Shown here: positions 35,401 to 49,620 of the stretch, piece after piece
Layout of the letters: each line of letters starts with the position of its first letter
Numbering within the stretch: position 1 is the first letter of the stretch
DNA from: Baylisascaris procyonis
Lineage: Eukaryota > Nematoda > Chromadorea > Rhabditida > Ascarididae
Assembly (NCBI GenBank): GCA_037389465.1
Contig: JAZARR010000059.1
Coordinates: forward strand, 5,107,001 to 5,171,000
Direction of reading: 5' to 3'
Length of the DNA stretch: 64,000 nucleotides
Notes under the pieces: model-generated
The model's database searches: none
The model's input: only the letters and a program-made list of their open reading frames with translations
What the model was told of the DNA's origin: nothing
Translations under genes and position numbers: made by a program

Positions 35401-38400
35401 TTCATTTTCGTTGAGGGCATCTTTCATGATGTCGAATTTTATACTTATGTCGGGTTTCGAAAAATCAAATATTCCTTCCATAAAATGCAACGTCCAAGCA
35501 ATGCAAATGTTGTTTTTTTTCTTGAGCGCGTGCCCTGCAGATATCGACGTGATATCGATCCTCCAAAGAGATTACATATTTCCAAGAGTATTTGCGATAT
35601 ATTTTTTTAGGTAAAATGTTAGTCGTTTTCATTCGTTGCTTCGTCTCTTTGTCTCCGCTTCTTTTCAAACTACATCAGCGATTCTCCTTCAGCCCTTTCC
35701 TTATTCCATCCTTCTTCGTTCCATCTATGCCTCGCAGACAGTGGCGCGACTATAATTCCAGTCAATCATTTTTAAAGATCAAAGCTAATAAAGAATTTCC
35801 GATAATCCAAGAAAGCAGCTAGCAATTGCGACCAGCTTTAGGTAGTGCCAAAAGTTTCCCAAATAAAGCGTATTTGATTTCATCTTTAAATCAAATGCTG
35901 TTTCTCTCAGATTTTTTTTTTTTGCACTCAAGCAGTGCATCTGTAAACGCTTTTATGATGAGGATGCGTTTTGTGAGGGCAGAATTGATAGCTCAAAGTT
36001 AACTTTTATAATTCAGATAAACAGAGTCTAGGAGGATTGAAATCAAGAATCGGGGATCTAATGGATGAGCATATGCATAGCAAAAATACATTAATGTCTT
36101 AACGCCAAAAAGAAGCCGAAAATCGTTGAAGCTGAACTAAGTAGATTTGTGGGAGTTTTCTTGCAGCGATGTGATAATTAACACACTGCAAAGTTTTACG
36201 TGGCGTAAAATTCGATTGCCACATCTGTAGATGCCGATCATTCGTTAGATGACTGCTTTCGAAACTCGATAAAATTCACTTTTTTACTTGCCACTCGCTA
36301 AATACCAAATTTGCATTGCCGATGAGTGAGCGAAAATTGCAATTTCCAATTGAGCAAGAATGTTGCAAGTTTTACTCCCACTTAGTCTCTCTGATATCCG
36401 CCACGGGGTGATCGCCGGCGCTAGCCATTTTACTGACTCATAGGAGGCAACATCAACTAGTCGGAACAATAAAAGTGCGTTGAAAACAATCCCTGGATTG
36501 GTTATGAGGGCTTTTAGGCTGCCATAATTTGCAACAGCACCAGTATAGCTAATGTGGAAATATAATTCACTCAAATTCTTAGGTCTCCTTTCATCCAGAA
36601 AACAGTCGGTAAGCGGAGCTAGTAAGGGCAGGAGCTCAAGCCCTGCATTATAGAATGTATGAAGTTTGTAAGGGCGGGAAACGAAATTTCTCAGTGCTGT
36701 GGAAATGAGGTCGTGTTCGTTAGAACACATGCTGACGTCTTGGATAATAACGGCCCTTCTCCTAGAAGGAAGCGTTTTTTAACAGGAATTTTCAACTCAT
36801 TTTCTTCTTTTTTCTTTTTCATCAGCAGTTTTACAATTATGGGAAGTATTTGAATACAGAAAAAGAAACCAGCAAACCGGTTGAATTGAGGCCGACAGAT
36901 TTTGGGCTCCGTGGTAAGCACAAAGCGACCGAGGTGTGAAATGAATAAAACGATTTGATGATTAGCGCTGAAGAGAGGGAAGGGAGAAAGGGAAAGAAGG
37001 AGACAGGTGTAATAGACGACACACCTGCATGCGCTTAGAAATTAGACGCGTGTTACACGTTGATTGCTTGTTGCCTTTTGAATGCAAAGCGCTTATTAGA
37101 AGTGTGCTGTGCAGTGCAACAACAATACAACAAAACTGTGCATAGGTGCATGTGCAATATTGCCGCCGTGACACGTACCCTCCACACCTTGTTATTATCT
37201 ATATATGCATATACACGGCACTTGAGCTTAGCTACTATCAGCTCTATAGAAATTGCCATAATCGATGGTGTTTCAGAAAGTAAAATTCAATCTACGCAGT
37301 CATTAACGAAGGTTGATAAGATCCACTACGTTGAATTTCTTACCGGAAACCTTATCTATGAGCATGTAAGTATGCCTGTTTGTCTGTGTAGTTGTCTGCC
37401 TGTTGAAGTCAGCAACCGATGAGCATGAGTGTCTTGCATGAGTGGTAACCGATCAACCATCGATCTGTTAACAATGCACAAAGGATCATATCCGTTGTTA
37501 AGGGAGGGTCAATATATACACATATATAGATATATTTTTTGAAGTGCCCAAAGCCTCGTTCTTGTCCCCAGGCGCTGTTTTAGGTGGCTAACTGAAGAGG
37601 CAACCAACAGCTGAAATACTTTTACAATGAACGCGAAAGAAAAAGCGGGAAGAAAATTGAACCAGCCGACTGTAAAGAATTTATCGTCATTTCGTTACAG
37701 AGATGCAAAGAGTGTCGTTTTTTCCAGTGTTGTTGGGGATTTTGTTTGTTATCGAAGGTTTCAACAAGTGATTTAAGGTTTCCAGTCTTTTCAGACGACA
37801 AATGTTCTTTAAAAGATTTACATTCATTGTTGGACATTAGTAACAACCATAGTGCTAATAGCGACGTGTTTTAAATAGCAAGCTGTTATTTATGGCAACC
37901 GTGTCCTCAAAAACATTGAGATGAAGGCCTTTTTTTTCAGCGAGGCGAAGTAATGTGTGAATGCACTATTGAGATGAATCTTTTTCAGGATTTTATACAC
38001 TACCCAATCATAGTCAGAATATTTCACTTTCTGACCTTGAATAATTTGTTTGAGATTATTTGAGCTTTATCAAAAGGAGTGTTCAGTTCAACCTGTTTGT
38101 TCTCTTTTCATGAACGATGCGTGCGTTTATTTAGAAAAAGAAACTCGCATGCAACAGTACGTTAATGAAACGCATTAATTTTGTTAAACTGTTAGGAATC
38201 TATATTCTGGAGGATTGTGGATAGGGATTGGAAGCATATAAATGGGAGTAACAAAACGTCGCCTTCTTTAAACTCGTGGATTACTAATCAGAGAAACAAT
38301 CTTTACAATCGCATTATTCATATATGCTCAGTAGATTTCTATAATTTTCTGCATAGTTTGAAATTCATTATTCGTTTATCAGAAAATAGGTTTGATTAGT

Positions 38401-41400
38401 TACACGATTAATTTTGTCCTTTTATGCCATCATTTTAAAAAAATTGCAATTCAAGCGTGCAATTGCAATCTTCACGCGAAGAAGTGTCGTTTCAATATGG
38501 AGCTATACAAGTTGAGTGGTAACAGGAGTGGAGGAGTATGCATCAACTGCAGACATAACACGGCTGGCCGCAACTGTCACTACTGCAAGCCAGGCTTCTA
38601 TCGCGATCACACAAAGCCAATAACGCATCGCAAGGCATGCAAATGTAAGAACTTCATTTTCCATTCATTATATGACCCTTGTTGCGAAAATTTCGACTTT
38701 ACTATTCTTCTCAGCCGTTCACCTCATGTGCTTTTTTTCAGTAGGAAACGGAAGCAAAGTACTGCCGACGTTCCTCTAAGCAGGACTGATATCGCCATGT
38801 TCCTTTAAAGAAAAAAAAAAGCGTTTTGAGGGCTTTTCTCTGACTCGAGCACCTGTCTTGTGCACAGAAATCGGTCACCATTTTTGCAGCCTGCATGCAT
38901 GAATGTCTAAGGATGTGCTTTCATTATGATGTACTTTACGCATATTATATATCAAACTGCCATGTTATATGCACGTAGCAATATGGTCGCAATGCTCCTC
39001 ATAGCTTGTTAGTGGAAAATGGCGGAATTAGGTGAGGCAAGTGTTTGCGGCTAGATTGGCGAAATGACCATTCGCATTCCATTACAGGGTAGCCTTTTCA
39101 TTAGCAAGTGGTCATTCAATTAAGGGCTGTGGCCTTCTTCAAGTTTTCACATTCATTTCCATCGACGCATGGCCCTCCCTTTAGTCATGCGCAACTAACT
39201 GCTTACGGCATCGATCTAGCCATCACGGCTAGCCATTCATTCCCTTGCGGTAACAGTTGGCCCGACGATTGACCATGCATCCAATTTCCGCCATGCGCAT
39301 GATGGTGTGGAAATGGACTTGATGACACAATCGTTGCTATCAGCCGAAATCATCTCAACGCATCTCATCGCACATCGTTGCAAAAATCGCTCGCATTTCC
39401 ATAATAATTGGCTATATCTTCGGCAATCCATTCAAGTGTCCATACTTTACAATGATCGTCCATCCTCTTGCATTCATTATTCTTTTTGCTAGTTCTCCGT
39501 TAACGCCGTTAATTGGCCATACAATTTATCAGCTTGATAAGCATGACACAACAACTCTATGAAGCATTCGTAACAACAAGCTCCTTTATATTGAACCAGC
39601 TGAAAGATATGCGATGCATCAAAAGCTGAATTATGCAGATTTATATTGCGACTTTGTTACACTACTTAGTACAGTTCGCTAGAGGCGTCCAAATGAAAGC
39701 TGACGTGATTTGCAAAAACAAACATTTCATACAGTTGAATATTCGTGCAGAAAAAGAAACGAGACAGCTTTTTGCTTCTTGTTATGCTTAATTTCTTCTT
39801 GATTTCCAATGATTTGCCTTCATACTTGGGTCGTATATGGATGCTTTTGAAAACAAAGCAAGTGAAAAGCTCAACCATCCCTTCGGCTTAATTCGAAAGT
39901 GATTCTCAACTAGTCTAAATATACCACGATCATGGCCAATGTGATGGCCATCTGTCTGTGTATGCTAGAGTACATTTTCCAACATACTCTGAAAGAATAT
40001 ATGGCAGCTATGTGATCGTAGTCGACTTCTCTAAGTGACCGTGACTTTGATAAGGGTGCGATGCTCTGCGTGAGGCAAAGCTCACAACACAAGCAAATAG
40101 CAGCGAGCTGTCCGATGGAGCGAGAAACGAGAACGTTGAGGCAAGCGTGTTTGCACTACGGGCTGTGTGCGCCTGTTGTTCTGTTGGGGCGCGCATTGAA
40201 CGCTTGTTTTGTAAGGGACCACTCGATGTAGATTCATTGTTAATTGTATATGTGTGTGTGTTTATGTGTGTGTGCTCGGAAGCTGCATACTGGGCAAAAT
40301 AAGGTGTGTATGGTAGCATGAATAGTGGCGTAAAATGGCCATAACAGTTCAAGTTTGTATATATGGGTCTATATGCAAACTTCTTGCATAGAGGACCTGA
40401 ACCAAAACAGACTTTCTATGCCATAACGAATAATGCATAAGCAGGCTTTGTATCGCACTCATGGACATGATATCTATCTAGACGTTGAGCTCACGCTCCA
40501 GAACGGATGCAAAAGAGTGAGCAGAAAGTTAACCATACAACACAGACAGTGTGGTTCAGATGTTTTTTTTTTTTTGAAGCTCTTTGATTGAAATGCATTC
40601 CATAGATATTATAATTGGCAGCAAGGTCCACATACGATTCGTTCTTCGCACGTTGTAAGCACGGCAAAGAGACGGAGACGAGAGGGGGCAGTGTGCGTAA
40701 CGCTCGTATCGCAGGTGAACCTGACCCATTCAAAAACAACGCACGTATTGTTGAACGGTCATTACGGAAACGAGCATGGCCATTTCGCACCTTTTACGGC
40801 CAGCACTAAATCATTTTTTGTAGCTTCTGATGCGTCACTCAGAAAATTCTCATTCCATCTTTTGCATTTCTCACTCTTCAAATAAACAAAAAAATAAATA
40901 TTTACTGAAGAACTAGAATTGTAAGTAATCGTTTTGAGTTTCAATGTGCGACTTTAAAACTATGTTCCCATTCATTCCTTTAGTGGGTATATTCATAAAA
41001 TTGCTTTTTTTAACTGATAACTATATAAGCTGTTCGTCACTTTCGAAATCTTTACTGTTTGAAAATTTTGAAGATCTCAGTTTTGAGTTGTGCTGTCAGG
41101 GTTCTTTTGACGTATTATAACAAGAATTGAAAAGCCTACGTATCGGTTGGCTAATCGGTAGCACTTCCGATGAGAGCAAAACTCGCACCTAAGCAAGCTA
41201 GCTAGAGCAATGAGCAAGTTGTAACATTACGAAAATGATTTCAACCCACTTCAAATCTATTGTATTTGATTGGATGCGCGCATTTCGTATACGCTACAGC
41301 AGTTGTTCAGCAAACTATGTTCCAGCAGACAAATTGCCTGGAGCAATGATGGATTGTTGGGTGTCGGACACGTGCTAACCAATACGTACCGAAAGAGCGG

Positions 41401-44400
41401 CTTCTTTGATTGCTCGACGCTAACCTTGCCATCACATATCTGCATCTCACTCACCACCCACAAAGCAAACGCCTTCCTGCACTCACTGTGCAGTTTTGAT
41501 TGCAAAACAACCCACATTGGGGCTAAAAGACCTAAGAGAATAATCACTCACCTATGCATAAATACTCACCAAGCTTGAATAATGGACAATTGAACGTGAA
41601 TTTCACTTGATGCCATAAAATGTAGTGTTGTTGAATATGCGCTTCGTTAGTTCTCACGCCGTATAAGTGAACTGATAATAAATCATATAGCGTATACAAA
41701 TTTGCATAATAATGTTCGAGATATTTGCATGCAATTGAGAATAATACAAATTTAGGTAATTGCTTGATTGTTGAAAGTGGTCATGCGATTTATTCGGCTA
41801 ATATATCATAATCGTTGTTGCTCTTCAAAACGATCACTAAGCAGACAATCTATCCCTTACTTTAAAATTGTTGCAATTTTTGAAAATTTACTGCTTTGCG
41901 TGGGATTTTTCTTTCAGTGATCTAAACTATGAATTTTTTTCCATCTTATCTCACTGCTTTTTGTTAAGAGCTTGTTGCTCTAGAATAAAAAAATGTACCA
42001 TTTTTCGAACTAATTTCGCTCTACTCTTAAAATTTGTTTCTCCAAACTGATGGTGAGTGTTTGGAAATTTGATTAGCCGATGTTTCAGAAGCGCTGAATA
42101 GAGCCAATTACCTCTCCGTGCTGTTGTTGAGAAATGCACTGAAAGAGTGAAGAAATGACTATTTTTGCAATAAAATTGCAATTTTCTATGTATGGCAGAG
42201 CATGTTTAGAAACATTGTTGTGTTAAACGACTTCAGTTAGTTTACTTGAGCATCTTGTAATAGGAAATTACTTCAGTTGATGTGCAACCAGTGTGCATTC
42301 GTTATCTGGGCAGGAAACTCAAATAATGAAAGACATCCAATTTCGCAGACGGGAAAAAATTCCACAAACGCATTAGTAGCCCCTGCTTATATTTCTTAGA
42401 GGCTAAGAAAGCATGATGGGTAATTCTTTTTGACAACTATAACACAATCACTTTATTTTATTGTTCATATTTCCATCATCAGTAACACAACTAGTGCTAT
42501 TTTACCGTTTATATTTCCGCTGTCTCTCATTCACTTTATCTGCTCAACAACGGCATTGTATTTTCTTAATTTACCTATTTTGTTGTCTACTTCCTGCTGC
42601 ATTCGAACTCGAGATGAAGATCACAAGACTGTGTAATTTTCATTTCTTACTGTCGAGATAGATGTAGTTTAAATCTGTGCTGATGCGATATCTACTTAAT
42701 TCGCAGGAAATTGAGGAAGCTTCGAAAACAGTAAAACTTGCAAAGTTTATTTGAACGTTTCCGTAACAGTTGCGTCAAGAGTATTAGATTGCAAGTAATG
42801 TACTTGAAAACAATCGGAAGCGATTCCACAGAGGCATTTCTTATTCCACAGAGGGATTTCTTAACTGTAGACTATCTTATTAGAGAATTTCATCTAAATC
42901 CTCAACATGAATTTTGAAAAATGCATCAAATTGGAGGGGTGACCACTGAAATTTGCGAAGCGAGCTTATTGTAACGTTAGCCATTTCATATAAATTAAAG
43001 CATCCTCGTAAGGCTGTAATATTTGGTGCTTTTATAAAGGTGAGAGAGGGGGAAGGAGACGTAAAATGAAGAGCTCCTTCCACAACTACCGTATACCTTT
43101 GTGGCAACCAGAAATGAATAATTCTTGAATGCAACATTTGTTGAACATCTGATGGAATGTGTATTTTAGCATGCAATTGCCATCCAGTGGGCTCCCTTTC
43201 AAGGAGCTGCAATCAGACAAGTGGTCAATGCGTATGCAAGAATGGCGTATCGGGACTTACTTGTAACCGTTGCGCGAAAGGATATCAACAGAGTCGCTCA
43301 CCACTCAATCCGTGCATTCGTAAGTGTTATTTCCTTATATTTCCGACCCGTGTTCCTTGCTGATTCTCTCTTGCATTACCCCCACATAATAAGAATTGAG
43401 CTTAAAAAGTGTCTGAAAAATATGCAGGGGATCTTCCCTTATTTACGTAGTGAAAAATAGAAAGAACTTGTTTAGAGCGTTTATTTTGACGCCAAGAAAG
43501 GCCACCTGATATAGTCCTACCTCTTGAACAGCAGAGACCAGTTGGAGAAATATTTTCTGCTAATTGCAGCGCAAACGCAAAGATATTTTTAATTTCCCTT
43601 GCAAACTTTTGAGACATCTAGTGGAGACGGTCAACTAAGATCGGACTGGAAATATAAAACCTGCATTCAAACACATCTGAGCAGTGATGTTATTATTACC
43701 GTTTCGTGTTCGCATGAAAACACTATCCATAGTTTTGGTGGAGGAGAATATTCTTCGCTGAGATGCATACGGTGAATGCAGTTTTGTTTTATAAATGTCG
43801 CAATAGTTTTTCGAAGGCTTTCTTAGGTGTTTTGTGCTGTCATTGAATGCCGTTGTCACCAAAGCTAGATTAATGGTGTCGCCGAAGAGCGTGAGAAGTG
43901 TACAGGTTCCTTCTCCCTTTGGGATCGCCCGCCTACGTGCTTTAATAGGCCATTTTTTGTAGCTTCAAAGGATTTCATTTCCGTACTAATGCGCTTCAGA
44001 ATAACTAAGCAACTAGCATTTAGCAATATAAATTGATATTTTTATTGTTTTTTCCACTCATTGATGAAGATATGAATAATTCACTAATTTTCTTCAAAAA
44101 CTTCGAAATGTAAGATATTATGCGTTATTTGTAAGCTAGTGGTGGATAATTTTGTGAACTGCTTGCATGCAAAAATATCCGCGAAGATTACCACTTTAAA
44201 CTTTGCTTACTTGCTAGAATTACTAAGTTGCTTTTTTGTACGCTCACAAAGAGATAACACCGAGATGAAAAATGAAAAGAATGGTTAGCGTCTTATTTTG
44301 ATACATTATGTTAATTTTAAATCAGATAATTTGAGGCAAAAGAAGGCGAAATTATTTGTTCAAGGTTATTTGAATATGTGAGAGGGTAAAAGCATTCGAG

Positions 44401-47400
44401 AGGTGTGTCGAACTCTTTAGGAGGGGTCAAGTAAGAAATGCACAATTTTGTGCTTCTCCTCTTCCCATTAAATCGAGTGTTTTTTTTTGTGTGAATGAGA
44501 AAAGAGTGTTGGCATTTATTTCGTTGAATAAAGCGTTTGAGATGAATTGTTAAAATGAATGCGATCTTTCGGAGTGATTGTTTGTTTTCACTCAACATGG
44601 GATGCATTTCTTCTGAGATCAGAGACGACCGGCCAACATCGTAATGCGCATTTCAATTCACCCGTAACGGCAACTCTCACTGTTTGCCATTATGCTACAT
44701 AACGCCTTTCTTTTGTTCGGAGGCATCACCAACTCCACAACACCTTCTTATAATACCGTCAGTTGTGAAAATCATCAAAATTTGGTGCCGCCTTTGTTGT
44801 TTTTTCGTAACGCTTAAGTGAAAATCCTCGTTAACGTGATCAAGTATCACTTCGGCTGATCCAAAAATTTCGATTCTCTTCAACGGATAGCACTTAGATC
44901 ATTCGAAAAAGGTTTTGTTGCTTACCATCAAGGAAACATCAATACTTATGTATGCATGTCAAATTGCAACTTTGGTGGGCAGTAGACAAATTTTAAAGCG
45001 ATGGATGCAAGTGATGGATAACGCCTTCAACATTGTTTAATGGTGGCACATTTGCTCATCGTTGCTTTGTTTCAAGCGTCAAATGGCGATCCGTAAAGTC
45101 GGTGTCAGCAGGTGCCATACAGTTTGTGTTTGCATTCCTATTACCGTTCGGCGCTTTGTTGTGCAAATTTGCAGATAAATTTATTATATTACGCATCGTT
45201 AAGTGGGATTGTTTACCATTATCTCAATCATTCTGTTATAAAAATAGTATCTTATACAATGTTTTTTTTTCTTATATAAACGAATCATCAATATGAGGCT
45301 AAATAAGGTTCACTGAATTCAGAGGGTGACTCTCTTGAACCATTTTACGCTTAATGAATTGTAAGAATAAATTTTGTTTGAGCTCAAAAAAATACATTTA
45401 GGATCAAATGAATAAAAAATAGAGCAAGTGAGTCGCACACTTATCGCTCTCAGTTTATCGCATAATGCAACGCTTTCGTCACTAAACTATGCAAAACGTT
45501 TCGTTCTGGTTGCTTTGTTATGTTGTTTGGGTTGCAAATTTGAGCTTTTGAAATTAACGATAGCCGATGAAAACGAATAAAAGAAATAAATTTTAGAAAG
45601 AATTCTATAAGCGTAGCTAATTCCCGCGTATTTGAAAAACTAGTTAGTCCTAATTGCAAATGCTTCGTTGAGGCATTCAACTTCCTTTAAGAAAGAATTA
45701 AGCTAATAGAAGTTTTTTTTGTTTAATGTTGCATTTTCGCGCTTTTAGTATTGAGTAAGTGCCAATGAGAGTAGTTCAATTAGAATTAGGTGCTATAGTA
45801 TGCTGGAAATCAGTTGTGTCATATGCGATTACGATCTCATCACTGATCTCCGATTGCGTCTTATCCTGATAGATCGGCTCATTTCCGATCCTATCGTCAC
45901 GAGACTGTCGTCAAATGCTCATCATCTCTCTATTAGAATTTGCACCATTGATGATCTCTCAGCAATAATCAATGTGTTATAAGTGGGTTCAGTCATTCGA
46001 ATTGTCAACATTTCTATGACTGCTCCTTAATCTCTCTATGACCCAGAAAATTTCTTTATACCACTGTCTAAGTTGGGATGCTATCATCAAATGCTATACA
46101 ACATTACATTTGGAGGATTGGCAATTTGTTGCCTAATAAATACAGATACCCTATATATCATGTGTCTTTTTCACGCAATTTTCGGCAAAACTTCCTCAAT
46201 TTTTATTTACACTTCACTAGTATATTCTCCTTAACAATCGCATTGATTAAATGCAGCAAATATGTTATATAGGTGAGTTAAGAGTTCATAAAATATTTGA
46301 GTTGAGATGAGTTTTGCTTTAATTCCGAAAACTTTTGACAACAAATGCGTTTTATCATTTGCTGCGGTTTTCGATTTTCGACTTCGAAACTCTTGCATTA
46401 TACCTCAAAATGCTCATTGTTGTTGTTGTTCGGTTAGCTGTCTTTTTTTCAAAATTCGCTATATTTCAGCAGCGAATTCGCAGCTACTTGATTGATTATT
46501 TCGATTACAGACTGAAATACAATATACTCTAACCGTAGTGATAATTGATAAAAGCTTGTAGAGGGCTTTATCGAATATAATGATGCATGCAAGCTAGTAG
46601 GTAAGATATTCGATAGCGATATAGATTCATTTTTCTCGTAATTTTTCAATCGAAGTCGAACTTATTCCTTTGAAACATTTTAATTCCAGCTCATTATTTC
46701 AGCGACTATTGAACAAATTGTTTCTTTTTTTCAGGATTGCCCATCGCAGAACCACCATCGACTCAAGAAGGTTTGAAAATTTGTTTTCCTCCTCTCATTT
46801 AAACAACACTATGATGTGCATGCTATTTATTTTAATATATTTTGTTTGCGAAAAAAAGATCACTAAAGTAATCTTTTCTTTGCAGCGACAACATCGTGCC
46901 CGAAGTGCAGAGTAATCCCAAAGCGTCTCAACCAAAAGAAATTCTGCAGACGAGATTATGGTTCGTTATTGAATCAAATTGCGCCCACTGTTATCATCAA
47001 AGGAATCCTTTTCACTCAATTCTTTATGATGGAATATTTCTGATTTGTAAACGCACAAATTTCAACGCACTTTCAAAGAATGAAAAGCATTTGCTAAATG
47101 AGCTATGGTACTTCCCAGCACGAAATGAATCAAATTTATGGCAATGTTAGAGTGGTGAAAGAAAAGAAAATTTGCATTGATGAATGATTTGTGAGGTGTG
47201 CCAAAACACGCTCTTTGTTGAGATGTTGACTATTTTTGAACGCTGTGTAACATATCTATTATTTTCGAAGCACAATGATGTAATTTATAAAAGTTTGCGA
47301 TTGGCGAAGAACTTTGTGAAAGAAAAAATGGCAATTCGTTGGAAATAAAACTTCTTGCTATTGAGCTTTCTTTTTTATAGCTATGATTCGGGTACATTTA

Positions 47401-48534
47401 CAAAAGTCAGCTCGACAAGAATAAAGAGTTCAATAAGCTAGTAATTCGATTAAATGCCGGCTAAGCATTCTAATAAAATTCACTTATTTCAGTCAAAAAT
47501 TTGTCCCTTTCGTCGTTTATGATACACTCACTCACTCATCACTCAGCGTTTTACCGCATAAATATGAAAACCTAAAAAAGTTTCTCTTTTTTCTATGTCA
47601 TAATTACGGAATTCATTAATCAGATGCGTTTTATTCTTGTTTTCCTATTCAATCGGTGGCATTTTCAATTTCTTCCTTTTTTTTTTTCACGTTCCCAACA
47701 AAAATTTTTCTTTCTATTAGTTGTGAAGGCCGACTCATAATCGTTGTTTTGCGCATCGTAGGTGTTCTTGCACAAGATTATTTGCAGCAGTGGAAGTGCA
47801 AGTGATTGGACGTGAAATTGTCGATGGATGGACAAAATATCGCTTGCTTGTTGAGAGTATTTTCAAACGTGAGAATGGTGTTCGCATACGTCATGGCGAG
47901 CAAGCATTATGGATTTCCAACAAAAGTATCATCTGCAAATGCCCAAAAATTCGAATTGGCAAGCGATACCTCATGCTTGGTAGGGTTTTTTGTAATACAC
48001 TCTTTCTGCCTCCATCACAGCTAAAGCGAGAAGCATCCATTCGCTGTGAGATATTATTTAAGGCTTATATATATTCGCATATCCTATCGTTAACGTTCTT
48101 TACTTTTTCCTGCTTTGGAGAGATAAAGTTTTATTCAGTATATAGCCTTTGTAACGAGCCAGAGACTTCATAAACGGGCGAACGAGCAACAGTGCAAAAC
48201 TTCAAAAGTTTTATTCTTTGCTATCAATTTCATCAGCAGAAATATTGCTCAGCCTTCGTCAAAAAGTGAATTTGATGCATTTCACGAATGTTATGCATAA
48301 TAATAAATTTGACCAATGTTTTTGTGCATATATTTTCTCCGTGTATAGCTTTATTAAACGTATATGGATGATGAATTTATAGGTCGCGATGATACGAGCG
48401 ATATTAGCCGACCGGGCATTGTGTTAAACACAAGGAGCGTGATCATGGAATGGACCGACGATCTTCTCGACAAAGTGACGAGATTCTCACGCAAAGAGAA
48501 GCGTGGACAGTGTCCGGCACGAAGGCGCTTTTGA
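29463..48534 (+). CDS. unc-6: netrin axon-guidance protein, complete, 11 exons, 607 aa
   Basis: Exons: 29463-29674, 32158-32530, 33523-33693, 33967-34100, 34401-34540, 38456-38644, 43170-43319, 46735-46770, 46886-46960, 47788-47979, 48383-48534 (TGA). All junctions keep phase (1,824 coding bases). Residues 1-20 are a signal peptide ahead of YFSQFSM. A laminin N-terminal domain spans about 22-288, and three laminin-EGF repeats start near 289, 345 and 407, each with all eight cysteines. A C-terminal netrin (C345C) domain from about 473 keeps CPKC, FC, ICKC and GQCP. The length (607 versus about 612 in C. elegans UNC-6) and the near-identical [11 protein letters not shown] and [18 protein letters not shown] blocks make the assignment firm. 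It is secreted and would guide axons and cells through UNC-40/DCC and UNC-5 receptors. ATG 29463 is chosen because it directly precedes the signal peptide. Confidence 0.97.
29675..32157 (+). other. first netrin intron (2.5 kb)
   Basis: The donor is GTATCT and the acceptor is TTTTTAAG, an AAG-ending 3' site fixed by the phase-2 join that restores an Arg before FCNVRED. A 147-codon plus-strand frame (29726-30169) lies just inside but has no splice support. Nothing else was recognised. Confidence 0.8.
34541..38455 (+). other. netrin intron 5 (3.9 kb)
   Basis: It separates laminin-EGF repeats 1 and 2. It carries a 148-codon minus-strand open frame (36284-36730) with no recognised family or splice sites. 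The rest has no identifiable element. Confidence 0.75.
38645..43169 (+). other. netrin intron 6 (4.5 kb)
   Basis: It separates laminin-EGF repeats 2 and 3. It holds an interrupted TG repeat (about 40250-40273) and a short hairpin, CTAGCC/GGCTAG, near 39218-39234. No gene was recognised. Confidence 0.75.
43320..46734 (+). other. netrin intron 7 (3.4 kb)
   Basis: It lies between the third laminin-EGF repeat and the 36-base linker exon. Only short open frames on both strands; nothing recognised. Confidence 0.75.
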
Positions 48535-48753
48535 GGTGTCGTTTAAATTCATGACTTCCTACGCAACGTCCTTCAGTCAATGAATGCATCCTTTTCAACA
48601 ATTCATGCGCATTCCTTTTAAGCTAAAACCTTCCAAAAAGTGCTGTTTAAATGAATATTTATTTGGGTGTTTAATCATGAAACATAAAATGATCAGGAAT
48701 AATTATAGATAAAAATGGTGATAAAAATCGATAAGATTAAGTGTTTTCATTCA

Positions 48754-48759
48754 AATAAA
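48754..48759 (+). other. poly(A) signal AATAAA of netrin
   Basis: Exact hexamer 220 bases after the netrin stop codon. Confidence 0.55.
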
Positions 48760-49057
48760 CGAGAAGGAATGCGCAATGAGTGTATTTTACTAATGAATTA
48801 CACAGAGGAAGCTTTATGAAAGCATCGGCCGCCTCGATGTGCAATTGCTTTTTTTTGTATTTACATGAAGAATTCTCAGTGAAATCATTATGAAACATAT
48901 CAACAAACAACACTATATTTGAATGTTGTCTTGTGCGCTTGTACTTATCTCTTTGCCTCTATATTGGTTATTGTCGTGGTGTTCGTCATACCCATTTAAT
49001 TATTTTAGTCATAACTGTTCATCTCATTTTAGCTCTCGCAGCTTTTGTGTCTGTCTG

Positions 49058-49112
49058 TTTGTTTGTTTGTTTGTTTGTTCGATCGTGCGTTTGCGTGTGT
49101 GTGTGTGTGTGT
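49058..49112. repeat. (TTTG)n followed by (GT)9 microsatellites
   Basis: TTTG units at about 49058-49079, then after a short spacer nine GT units at 49095-49112. Confidence 0.9.
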
Positions 49113-49555
49113 CTATATAACTGCTTTGTAGTCGCTTCCAGTACAATGATCTTTACGCAGTAGTGCCAACATTTCAATACACCACATTGAGTAATCTTGT
49201 CTAGTTTTCTCTTGCGAGTTCAGCTTAATTTTTCTTACATCATCACACTTCGAGCAAAGTTCTACTAGCATAAGTGAACTTTTAAAAATTCTTCTCAAAT
49301 CTGAAAGAGAGTTTCTTCCAGATGAATGCAAATAGTTAAAGTTGTCTTAATATTCACTCTAGCTTATCTATGCTATACGTTATTTATTCTATTTGCGCCC
49401 AAGAACTTTTCTTTGATGCAAACGAAATTGAAGGAATAAGAGTTGTGTTGCAACAATATATAGAGAAGGCGCTCATTGACACGGACATCTTTCCGGATGG
49501 ATATTGTGATTTGATCATAGCAGCTGTTTAGCGGCAGATGAAATCTTTGTTCATA

Positions 49556-49620
49556 CTAGGTCTCGAATCCGAGAAGTTTTCCTCTTCAGCAGATGCTCTA
49601 GTCGTCTGAGTTACTGCAAT
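49556..49620 (-). repeat. tRNA-derived element (pseudo-tRNA or SINE head)
   Basis: On the minus strand TAACTCAGACGACTAGAGC resembles a Pol III A box/D arm and GGATTCGAGACC a B box/T arm. About 25 bases separate them, including CTGAAGA, which looks like a Phe-type anticodon loop. The acceptor stem and anticodon stem do not pair well, so a working tRNA is unlikely. A degenerate tRNA or the head of a tRNA-derived SINE fits better. Confidence 0.45.
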
